Source of the DNA: an uncultured Bacilli bacterium
GTDB lineage: Bacteria > Bacillota_I > Bacilli_A > RF39 > UBA660
Direction: 5' to 3'
Assembly: GCA_947626215.1 (NCBI GenBank)
Contig: CANQRJ010000084.1
Location: 1 to 5,956 of the forward strand
DNA length: 5,956 nt
Made by a program: the position numbers and the translations under genes. The notes under the pieces are model-generated. The model was not told the origin of the DNA. It saw only the letters and a program-made list of their open reading frames with translations, and made no database searches. Positions 1 to 5,893 of the stretch are shown here, piece after piece (within the stretch, counting starts at the first letter, position 1; each line of letters opens with the position of its first letter).

Positions 1-1695
1 GAACATACAACGATTACTACAAAGAATTTAAAAGGAGTTAGTAAAACAGCTACTTGGAGCGATTTTGATGTTCAAACTGGAACTCCAGGAATGTTTGTCC
101 TATTCTCATTTAATAAAAAAGACTGGGAAAATAGTAATAAACAAATTACTATTACTGTTGATATTGATGGAAGTGGTAGTGAATATAATGAAACTACTTA
201 TACACTAGATTTAAGTGAAGTAGAGTTCCAAGAAGATTCTGAGCCATATGTTTCATTGAGTAAGCCAAGTGCTAATGATGAAGCAACATTAAAGACTTGG
301 AAATATGATAGCCAAATCAATAGAAATTTAGATTTAAAAGATGGCGTTTTAACTGGTGTTTTAGTTGAACAAGAAATAAGTGATGTTCCATTTGGAGAAG
401 CAAATAAAAAAGGATTCTTTTTCGATTTTAAATTTACAACACCTGCTGGAGTTTCAAAAGATAAAGCTAAAATTGAAGTTCTTGAAAATAATGATATAAA
501 TGGAAAAGTTAAGAAAACCTATGTTCCTGGTGAATTTGACGAAGAAGATAATTTAACTATTTTATGGCGCTTCTCAGAAGATACACATAAATGTAGTGGC
601 ACTTGCAAATTATATTTCCGCATAGATTATGATGGAGATGGCGATAAATATTTCCCAACAATTTATGAAATTGATTATACAAATGTAGAATTTGAAAAAA
701 ATTCTAAGTTTAGTGTTAATAAAGAATTACCAACAAATGCAGCAGATTCTATAAAAAAGACATTTGAAGATTGGGGATTTAAACCTGAGCAAATAGAAGA
801 TTATGAAACCTATAAAGAAAGATTTAATATTGAAACCGTTGACCAACACAATGTAAAAATTTCAGGTTTATTACCATTAATGAAATTAACAAGCAAAGAT
901 GGTTTTGGAGAAGAAGCTCAAAATCATAATGGATACTATTTTGTCTATGTAATAAAAACGGAAAAAGATAAAACTACTGATGTAGAAGTTACGATTCCAC
1001 AAAATAGAGAAGGTATAAATCCAACAAAAGTGTTAAAACAAGATTCTTTTGATACGAATAATGAAATAGCGATTTTAATGCAACTTGATCCAAATGAACC
1101 TGCTAAAAAACAATTCAAAGTTATCGTTGATATGGATGGCGCCGCAAAAAATGAATATGCTCCATATGAAATTATATTTGATTATAGTGATGTAGAATTC
1201 CAACAAGAAACAATTTCAAGTATAAGTCTTGATGAAAATGAAGTACCGGAAACAGATAAAGCATTATTAACAGATTGGGGTTATCAATTTCCAAATAGTA
1301 TTAAATTAAGTGAAGATAATTCTATTCATGATGACGATGATTTAAAACTAGAAAATAATAAATTTGCTGGAACTATTAAAGAACAAAAATTAACTGGTGG
1401 TGGATTTGGAGAAGAAGATTCTTACTTCTTTAGTTATACCATTGAACCAAATGAAGTAACAGAAACAATTGAGGTCAAAATAACAGACGTAGTTGGAACA
1501 ACAACTTATGATATTCATGATTTTGCTGTAAATAGTGAAGGTAAACAAGTATTAACAATCTTACACCATATTCCAGTTGCAAAAGCATCTGAAGAAAATA
1601 AAAAGATTAAAATAACGATAGATGCTGATGGAGAAAGTGATAAACATTATACTAAAGAAGAATATGAATTTGATTATACTGATGTAGATTTTGTA
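1..1695 (+). repeat. Tandem ~155-168-residue protein repeats (tail, three full units, one head)
   Basis: Four copies of a head motif begin at about 142, 607, 1111 and 1603, giving units of 155, 168 and 164 residues. The head has the form I-x-[IV]-D-x-D-G, then a Tyr-rich stretch, then D-[YL]-[ST]-x-V-[ED]-F (examples: VDIDGSGSEY, IDYDGDGDKY, VDMDGAAKNEY, IDADGESDKHY). Later landmarks recur in each full unit: a Trp (298, 772, 1276; DWG in units 2 and 3), an NNKxxGT-like strand, an F-G-E motif (391, 904, 1405) followed by an aromatic F/Y strand, and a tail of alternating hydrophobic strands. Bases 1-141 match the tail of a preceding unit, so the array continues upstream. The copies differ at the DNA level, which suggests old duplications rather than recent slippage. 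A beta-sandwich fold is likely but inferred. I do not recognise a named family. Confidence 0.85.
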
Positions 1696-4600
1696 GAGTT
1701 GCATACAGCAACATTTACTGACTATGATAAAGATGACGATTTAGTTGAGGAAATTTATGATGGTGAAAAGTTGGAAAAACCTGCAGATCCGGTTAAAGAA
1801 ATGCTTGAACATGATGATCATCAATATAATACTTTTGCTCAATGGGATACAAAAGAAGATGAAAGTTATACTGAATTTAGTTTTGGTACAGAAGGCAAAA
1901 GTAAAACTCCAATTACTTCTGATACCACTTTATATCCTATTTGGGAAATTGATGTAGATCAATATATTACAGATGCTATTACTCATATTAATGAAAAAGA
2001 GAATGTTAAAAATAACTTTAGATTTGAAAAACTTGAAGGAGATAATTTAAAATTAGAAATCATTAATAGAGAAACTAAGATAGATGATATTACTGATACA
2101 GCTATTGCTTCTACTATTGCTCATGCTTTATTTTCTGATGAAATTGAATCTATTCATTTAGAATTAGGGGACGATAATAAAAGTGTTGAATTTAAACGTT
2201 CAGAAATTAATCAAACAACTGAAAATGAAATTAAAGAACAAGTTGTTGCAAAATTAAAAAAATTTATTAATGAAGAAATACTTTCAAATGATGGTGGAAA
2301 AACTTTAAATGATTTATATACAGAATGGCAAAATGGAATCGATAAGAATTTAGAACTTACGATTACTCCTGATAAAACCATTGCTAAAATAAAAGGTAAA
2401 GCAGAACAAGCTATGAAATCATATTATGTTTCTATAGAAGAAGATATTGCCATTTCCTTTGATGCTGGTGCTTTAGATAATCCAGATACTCAATATGTAA
2501 AAACAGGTAATACATTAGATTTAAGCAATATAAAACCTGAAATGACTGAAGTTGAAGCAAAATATCGTACTTTTGATGGATGGTATGATAACGTTGGTAA
2601 AGTGGAAAAAATTGAAAATGCTGAAACGGATAAAGAATTAACAGCTCATTATACATTAAATGTTGATGCTTTCTTAGAAGAAGTTATTAATTCTGTTAAA
2701 AGTGATGATTTTAATTTGAAACAAACAGAAGATACCATTACAACGAACATTAAAAAACCAAATTTATCTATAAGTGAAGTAAATAGTATTCTTCCAGGAA
2801 CCTTAGCATATATTCTTGAAAAAAATGAAGTAAAAGATATTACTTTAACTGTTGGAGAAGACAATACTAAGGAATATACTAAGGACTTTAATGAAGGCAG
2901 CGGAAGTACATTAAAAGAAAAAATTGCCGAGTCAACAAAAACATTATTTAATACTGAATTAAGTGAACACGAAGCAGATGCAACCTTAGATCAATTAGAG
3001 TATAAAGAAGAAAAATTCACTTTAGAAATTGATAGTGCTAAAGATGATACAATTAAGTTAGTGGATAAAGATAAACAAGAAATTAACGAAAGTTCTCCTA
3101 AAACTTATACATTTAAGTTTGATGCAGACTTTGTAGTTGTTGATCCAAATAATACAAATGATTTAGGTGCTAAAACTATAGAAGAAGTTTTAACTAAAGA
3201 TTATACTGAAGTTTATATTGAAGGAACAGAATATACTGCGGAGAGTACAATAAAGATTAATACTAATCATGAAGTTACTATTGAACCAATTAGTAACGCT
3301 TCAGAAATTAGTGCTGTAAGTACTGAAAAAACAAAAATTACTTTAAATGAGGCAGCATCTAATAAAGATTACGCTGTTGTTGTAAATTCAGGAACGGTTT
3401 CATTAAAGGATTTACAAATAACTGGAGCTACAAAAGCCGAATTAAAAGTTGAAGGAAATGCAAATGTTACTGTTGAAGATATTGATGTTTCAGGAATAGA
3501 AGCTGGTGAATTTGTAGATAATCAAAAAGATTTCAATGCTGCAATTATTGTTACTGAAGGTACTTTAACTGTATCAGGTGAAATTACAAATGGTAATGAA
3601 AGCTATGATGTTCCAACAATTAGAATACCAAGAAAAGATAGTGGCTCTAGCTTTACTGGCACAATAGTTGATACTTCTAAGCAATTAACTAAAAATGGTG
3701 AATATTATTATGCTGTAACTCGTCAAAGAGCTGCAAATGATAAATATATTTTGGTATATGATGGTAATTATTATTTAGATTCAAATCATTCAAAAATTTA
3801 CTGCATAACATTCTTTGATCCTATTTCTAGAGATGATGGATCTCCATATCAAATGATTAAATGGTATCATCACGGAGAAAAAATTGAAACTAACGAAATA
3901 AAAGAATTTAGAACTGCATGGGAAGCAGCAAATCAAGAAAAAATTGAACAATATGAGTTTGTTGGATGGTATAGTGAAAAAACTAATGGTCTAGGACAAA
4001 TTCCTAATAGCGGTAAAGTTGATAGTTTTGAAAGTGAAAATTTAGTTGATCACAAAACTTATTATGCGGCATATAGAAAAAAACCATCTGCTGCATTAGT
4101 ATTAAATACTGATGGTTTAGAAAAAATAGGAGATAATAAAATTTCTGGAACAATCAGTGTCCAAAATGAGGATAATAAGTATATTATTCCAATAAGTTTA
4201 GTTTCTGAAAAATTTACAGAAAATACAACTGTAAAGGTAACAGATCCTAATAAAAATACTACTGAATATAAATATAATAAGGATGCCGAAGATGGAATAG
4301 CAACTGTTTCTGCTGCCACTCCAGAAATGAAATTAAATTTAGAAGCCATTAAAGCATCTAAAATAACTGGTGATAATGGTAAAGTATATACCATTGAATT
4401 GGATATTGATGGAAATGATGGTACGTATGAACCTGAAATTTACACAATAGACTATAGTGGTGTAGAAACATTAGAAGAAAAAATTAATAATGCAGCTAAA
4501 AAAACAGAAGAAGCGAATAGTTTAACTATTATTAAAAATAATAAAATAAAAAATTTAACTGAAAACTTTACTTACCAATATGATAAAACAAATGATCTAA

Positions 4601-5274
4601 CTTTATATAGTGAAAATGGAGTGGATAAGGAATATACATTTAAATATAAAAATGTAGATCCAGCTCATGAAGGTCCTGTTATTGTAGCAGTACGAAAGAA
4701 AGATACTTTAGAAGCTGGAGATAGACCAACACTTGGTGAAGATTGGGAATATGCTAATTTCTTTACAAAAGTAGGTAAAGGCTACCATGAATTAGTTTTA
4801 TTACAAGATGTGATGAAAAGTACTCAAATTGATGCTATAAATAAAGTAATACCTGTGGATGGAGAAGCTAATAAATACGAGGTAACCTTAAATAAGATGA
4901 GATTAAATGATTGGTTAGATAATGCTTATTTATCAAGTACAGCATATGATTCTAAATATCAAGAACAAGAGCAAGAAGAAGGACAAACAGAGGATGAAAA
5001 TGTAGTTGTTACAGTTGAACTTGATAATGAAGGATATATTGCTAGCATTCAAACGAAAGAAAACTTTACATTTACACCTTCTATAGGTGCTAGTAGTTAT
5101 CAAGATAATAAAATAGATGTAAGATTTGTAAATCCAAATAGTACCCAAATTAAATCGCCACTTGAATTTTTTGCAAAAGATGGTACTAATTTAACATTGA
5201 GTGAAATGCAAACTTTCTTCACAAAGTGCAAAACATGGCATGAAAAACATACCGGAGCAACATTTAATGGATAA
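1..5274 (+). CDS. Giant repetitive surface/secreted protein with InlB-B-like repeats, 5' partial
   Basis: The reading frame is open from the first base, and 1757 residues are visible before the TAA at 5272-5274. The ATG at 91 is not taken as the start: the 30 codons before it, together with those up to 141, align with the tail of the repeat units that follow, so the gene begins upstream. Layout: repeat array (1-1695), InlB-B-like repeats (about 1696-1950, 2446-2658, 3796-4083), two copies of an unnamed module (1951-2439, 2659-3117), a beta-helix-like part (3118-3795), a displaced repeat half-unit and head (4084-4467), and a C-terminal region (4468-5271). The chain is rich in Asp, Glu, Lys, Asn and Thr and has only four Cys. 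Such composition and repeats are typical of extracellular adhesin-like or stalk proteins of Gram-positive bacteria. No catalytic motif was recognised. There is no LPXTG, membrane helix or basic tail at the C terminus, so the attachment mode is unknown. The exact function is not recognised; surface adhesion or structure is an inference. Confidence 0.9.
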   Translation, partial: EHTTITTKNLKGVSKTATWSDFDVQTGTPGMFVLFSFNKKDWENSNKQITITVDIDGSGSEYNETTYTLDLSEVEFQEDSEPYVSLSKPSANDEATLKTWKYDSQINRNLDLKDGVLTGVLVEQEISDVPFGEANKKGFFFDFKFTTPAGVSKDKAKIEVLENNDINGKVKKTYVPGEFDEEDNLTILWRFSEDTHKCSGTCKLYFRIDYDGDGDKYFPTIYEIDYTNVEFEKNSKFSVNKELPTNAADSIKKTFEDWGFKPEQIEDYETYKERFNIETVDQHNVKISGLLPLMKLTSKDGFGEEAQNHNGYYFVYVIKTEKDKTTDVEVTIPQNREGINPTKVLKQDSFDTNNEIAILMQLDPNEPAKKQFKVIVDMDGAAKNEYAPYEIIFDYSDVEFQQETISSISLDENEVPETDKALLTDWGYQFPNSIKLSEDNSIHDDDDLKLENNKFAGTIKEQKLTGGGFGEEDSYFFSYTIEPNEVTETIEVKITDVVGTTTYDIHDFAVNSEGKQVLTILHHIPVAKASEENKKIKITIDADGESDKHYTKEEYEFDYTDVDFVELHTATFTDYDKDDDLVEEIYDGEKLEKPADPVKEMLEHDDHQYNTFAQWDTKEDESYTEFSFGTEGKSKTPITSDTTLYPIWEIDVDQYITDAITHINEKENVKNNFRFEKLEGDNLKLEIINRETKIDDITDTAIASTIAHALFSDEIESIHLELGDDNKSVEFKRSEINQTTENEIKEQVVAKLKKFINEEILSNDGGKTLNDLYTEWQNGIDKNLELTITPDKTIAKIKGKAEQAMKSYYVSIEEDIAISFDAGALDNPDTQYVKTGNTLDLSNIKPEMTEVEAKYRTFDGWYDNVGKVEKIENAETDKELTAHYTLNVDAFLEEVINSVKSDDFNLKQTEDTITTNIKKPNLSISEVNSILPGTLAYILEKNEVKDITLTVGEDNTKEYTKDFNEGSGSTLKEKIAESTKTLFNTELSEHEADATLDQLEYKEEKFTLEIDSAKDDTIKLVDKDKQEINESSPKTYTFKFDADFVVVDPNNTNDLGAKTIEEVLTKDYTEVYIEGTEYTAESTIKINTNHEVTIEPISNASEISAVSTEKTKITLNEAASNKDYAVVVNSGTVSLKDLQITGATKAELKVEGNANVTVEDIDVSGIEAGEFVDNQKDFNAAIIVTEGTLTVSGEITNGNESYDVPTIRIPRKDSGSSFTGTIVDTSKQLTKNGEYYYAVTRQRAANDKYILVYDGNYYLDSNHSKIYCITFFDPISRDDGSPYQMIKWYHHGEKIETNEIKEFRTAWEAANQEKIEQYEFVGWYSEKTNGLGQIPNSGKVDSFESENLVDHKTYYAAYRKKPSAALVLNTDGLEKIGDNKISGTISVQNEDNKYIIPISLVSEKFTENTTVKVTDPNKNTTEYKYNKDAEDGIATVSAATPEMKLNLEAIKASKITGDNGKVYTIELDIDGNDGTYEPEIYTIDYSGVETLEEKINNAAKKTEEANSLTIIKNNKIKNLTENFTYQYDKTNDLTLYSENGVDKEYTFKYKNVDPAHEGPVIVAVRKKDTLEAGDRPTLGEDWEYANFFTKVGKGYHELVLLQDVMKSTQIDAINKVIPVDGEANKYEVTLNKMRLNDWLDNAYLSSTAYDSKYQEQEQEEGQTEDENVVVTVELDNEGYIASIQTKENFTFTPSIGASSYQDNKIDVRFVNPNSTQIKSPLEFFAKDGTNLTLSEMQTFFTKCKTWHEKHTGATFNG
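1696..1950 (+). repeat. InlB B-type (Listeria-Bacteroides) repeat 1
   Basis: This ~85-residue segment follows the pattern of the InlB B / Flg_new repeat: an opening beta strand (ATFTDYD), a basic-acidic stretch with DGEKLEKPADP, a central F-x-x-W (FAQWDT), and a closing TPIT-x-D-TTLYPIW strand. The TxDTTLYxxW ending is very characteristic of the family. In Listeria internalins and many gut Firmicutes surface proteins these small beta-grasp-like repeats serve as spacers or binding modules outside the cell. It follows the head motif of the fourth tandem unit immediately, with no linker. Confidence 0.8.
1951..2439 (+). other. Unnamed alpha/beta module, copy 1
   Basis: This ~160-residue stretch lies between InlB-B-like repeats 1 and 2. 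It starts VDQYITDAI with a predicted helix. It continues with a strand LKLEIINRETKI, a helix around TAIASTIAHALF, a strand ESIHLELGDDNKSVEF, a helix EQVVAKLKKFINEEI, a loop ending in LNDLYTEWQNG, and a strand pair LELTITPDKTIAKIKG. The same order recurs at 2659-3117, so this is a real domain and not a linker. I do not recognise the family. Secondary structure is judged by eye from hydrophobic periodicity. Confidence 0.6.
2446..2658 (+). repeat. InlB B-type repeat 2
   Basis: This is a ~70-residue degenerate copy of the Listeria-Bacteroides repeat. It has an opening strand IAISFDAGALDNPD, a KTGNTLDLSNIKPEM stretch, the family signature YRTFDGWYDNVGK, and a closing strand ETDKELTAHYTL in place of the usual TxDxTLYAxW. 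The F-D-G-W-Y core is the strongest sign. It links the two copies of the unnamed module. Confidence 0.7.
2659..3117 (+). other. Unnamed alpha/beta module, copy 2
   Basis: This is the paralogue of the 1951-2439 module. Shared landmarks in order are an opening VD-x-[YF] helix (VDAFLEEVINSV), a strand TITTNIKKPNL, a helix ILPGTLAYILEKNEV, a strand DITLTVGEDNTKEYTKDF, a helix LKEKIAESTKTLFNTEL, a loop with TLDQLEY, and a closing strand pair FTLEIDSAKDDTIKLVDK. In copy 1 the matching strand is ESIHLELGDDNKSVEF. Both copies follow an InlB-B-like repeat directly, so repeat plus module behaves as one duplicated cassette. Family not recognised. Confidence 0.6.
3118..3795 (+). other. Beta-helix-like (pectate-lyase-like adhesive) segment
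   Basis: This part of the large protein holds short, regularly spaced strand-turn repeats that resemble rungs of a right-handed beta-helix: AVVVNSGTVSLKDLQITG (3373-3426), AELKVEGNANVTVEDIDVSG (3436-3495) and AAIIVTEGTLTVSGEITNG (3538-3594). Before them comes a section (about 3175-3320) with the layout of a pectate-lyase-like surface adhesion domain: a helix TIEEVLTKDY, a strand EVYIEGTEYT, and STIKI followed by EVTIEPI. No pectate-lyase catalytic or calcium-binding residues could be identified, so a structural or adhesive role is more likely than an enzymatic one. The fold is inferred by eye. Confidence 0.5.
3796..4083 (+). repeat. InlB B-type repeat 3 (expanded, divergent)
   Basis: This ~96-residue segment begins with the strand IYCITFFDP and carries YEFVGWYSEKTNG, the F-x-G-W-Y core of the Listeria-Bacteroides repeat. 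It ends with the strand HKTYYAAYRKK, which replaces the usual TLYAxW. It is longer than the typical ~70 residues because of an inserted helix-like stretch (KEFRTAWEAANQEKIEQ) before the core. It contains one of the protein's four Cys codons (3802-3804). The assignment rests mainly on the core and the closing strand. Confidence 0.6.
4084..4467 (+). repeat. Displaced half-unit and head motif of the N-terminal repeat family
   Basis: Residues encoded at about 4108-4380 resemble the second half of the N-terminal tandem units: DNKISGTISVQ matches NNKFAGTIKEQ of unit 3, and TTVKVTDPNKNTTEYKYN matches TIEVKITDVVGTTTYDIH. A fifth head motif follows at 4381-4467, with IELDIDGNDGTYEP and then YTIDYSGVE, which fits the I-x-x-D-x-DG...D-Y-[ST]-x-V-E consensus. 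The family therefore reappears about 900 residues after the main array. The FGE motif is missing here. Confidence 0.65.
4468..5271 (+). other. Unrecognised C-terminal region of the large protein
   Basis: These ~268 residues begin with a helix-prone stretch (LEEKINNAAKKTEEAN). A mixed region follows with aromatic residues (DWEYANFFTKVGKGYHEL). Next come a strand-rich part (KYEVTLNKMRLNDWLDNAY), a short Gln/Glu-rich linker (4960-5001), and further strands including VVVTVELDNEGYIASIQT. The chain ends KTWHEKHTGATFNG. No sorting signal, membrane helix, choline-binding, SLH or LysM motif was seen. The terminal ~100 residues could be a compact domain, but I do not recognise it. Confidence 0.45.
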
Positions 5275-5300
5275 GGTGTCAACAATGTACACCTTATTTT
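5271..5300 (+). terminator. Probable weak intrinsic terminator overlapping the stop codon
   Basis: ATAAGGTGT (5271-5279) and ACACCTTAT (5289-5297) form a perfect 9-bp stem with a 9-base loop. Four T residues follow at 5297-5300, then A. The left arm includes the TAA stop of the large gene. The stem is AU-rich and the U-run short, so termination may be partial. Because it lies only about 20 bases before the next start codon, it could let through a reduced amount of transcript to the downstream gene. Confidence 0.6.
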
Positions 5301-5310
5301 ATATTAATTT

Positions 5311-5316
5311 AGGAGG
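5311..5316 (+). promoter_or_regulatory. Ribosome binding site of the small membrane protein gene
   Basis: A full-consensus AGGAGG sits four bases before the ATG at 5321. This fixes the start there and not at the upstream in-frame ATG at 5201, which would lie inside the large gene, lacks such a site, and would put 40 extra residues before an obvious signal peptide. Confidence 0.85.
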
Positions 5317-5320
5317 AAAA

Positions 5321-5863
5321 ATGAAAAGAAGAATATATTTTGGAATACTATTTCTATTACTGTGCTTTCCAATAGTTACAAAGGCTTTAGCAACCAATGC
5401 GAATTATAATACAGCAAATCTTTATTTCTTTTGTGAAAAAGAAAATAGTGAATGTGATAGTGGAAGAGAATGGTTAGAAAATGAATTAATGACCAATATT
5501 CAAATAAATATTAATGCAATAAAAATAGAGGATAATCAAGAACTATATGATAAAGTAAAAAAATCTTTGAAAGTCAAAAGTAAAAAACTTCCTTTTATTG
5601 TGATTGGAACGAATGCTTTTACTGGGTTAAGTGATACTAATAAAGAACATCTAAAAGAAGCAATTGCTGTTTATCAAGATGCTGAAGGAGCATGTGATCT
5701 TGTTTCTACTATCAAAAATGAAGGTGATGTAAAAGCTTGTATCAAACAAAATAAAAAAATTTATAAAACGAAAAGTCATCTATTGATTTATAGTTTAAGT
5801 GCAATTGGTATTATTGTAATCATAGGAGCTATCCTATTTGTAAGGAAAAAGAATTTAAAGTAG
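5321..5863 (+). CDS. Membrane-anchored thioredoxin-like protein with degenerate active site
   Basis: The product has 180 residues. Residues 1-24 look like a signal peptide (MKRR, then a Leu/Ile/Phe core, then A-L-A before T25). Residues 33-118 follow a thioredoxin-like layout: a strand NLYFFC, a helix GREWLENEL, a strand ININAIKIEDN, a helix ELYDKVKKSL, then KLPFIVIG with a probable cis-Pro at 91, and a final helix. Residues 154-174 form a membrane helix followed by RKKNLK, so the domain should lie outside the membrane with a short cytoplasmic tail. Related proteins of gut Firmicutes, as I recall them, have a CPHC-like motif after the first strand. Here that position reads N42-S-E-C45, with an extra Cys at 38 in place of an aromatic residue. 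Ordinary CxxC chemistry is therefore doubtful, although C38 and C45 might pair. C125 and C140 are also present. The gene follows the large surface-protein gene by 46 bases. The fold is inferred; the partner and function are unknown. Confidence 0.75.
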   Translation: MKRRIYFGILFLLLCFPIVTKALATNANYNTANLYFFCEKENSECDSGREWLENELMTNIQININAIKIEDNQELYDKVKKSLKVKSKKLPFIVIGTNAFTGLSDTNKEHLKEAIAVYQDAEGACDLVSTIKNEGDVKACIKQNKKIYKTKSHLLIYSLSAIGIIVIIGAILFVRKKNLK

Positions 5864-5886
5864 ATTTGTAATGAATCTGCTTTTTT
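5857..5886 (+). terminator. Intrinsic terminator after the thioredoxin-like gene
   Basis: GTAGATT (5860-5866) pairs with AATCTGC (5874-5880), with one G-U pair and a 7-base loop. The stem extends by AAA/TTT, and a run of six T residues follows at 5881-5886. The left arm overlaps the TAG stop codon at 5861-5863, just as the preceding gene's hairpin overlaps its own stop. Confidence 0.7.
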
Positions 5887-5893
5887 GTATGAG

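Noticed and set aside
91..93. ATG at 91 as the start of the large gene
   Set aside because: The frame stays open to base 1, and residues on both sides of this Met match the tail of the following repeat units, so it is an internal methionine.
607..693. Dockerin or EF-hand domain suggested by DYDGDGDKY
   Set aside because: The paired, helix-flanked loops of dockerins are missing, and the equivalent positions in sister units (for example DMDGAAKNEY) do not keep the calcium ligands. Beta strands flank the motif.
1..1695. CRISPR array or recent DNA-level tandem repeats
   Set aside because: The periodicity is at the protein level. DNA of the units is diverged and no short identical repeats with regular spacers are present.
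4062..4394. 110-residue minus-strand open frame, and other short frames on either strand within 1-5274
   Set aside because: They lie entirely inside the strongly supported large gene, lack convincing ribosome binding sites, and have the hydrophobic, low-complexity composition expected of the complement or shifted frame of an Asp/Glu/Lys-rich coding sequence.
5276..5305. Promoter-like pair GTGTCA (5276-5281) and TATATT (5300-5305) with 18-base spacing
   Set aside because: Transcription would start at about 5312, inside the ribosome binding site, leaving no usable leader. The -35 match is also poor and coincides with the terminator stem.
5201..5320. 40-residue N-terminal extension of the thioredoxin-like protein starting at ATG 5201
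   Set aside because: It lies inside the large gene and crosses the terminator hairpin. The ATG at 5321 has a consensus AGGAGG and begins a clear signal peptide.
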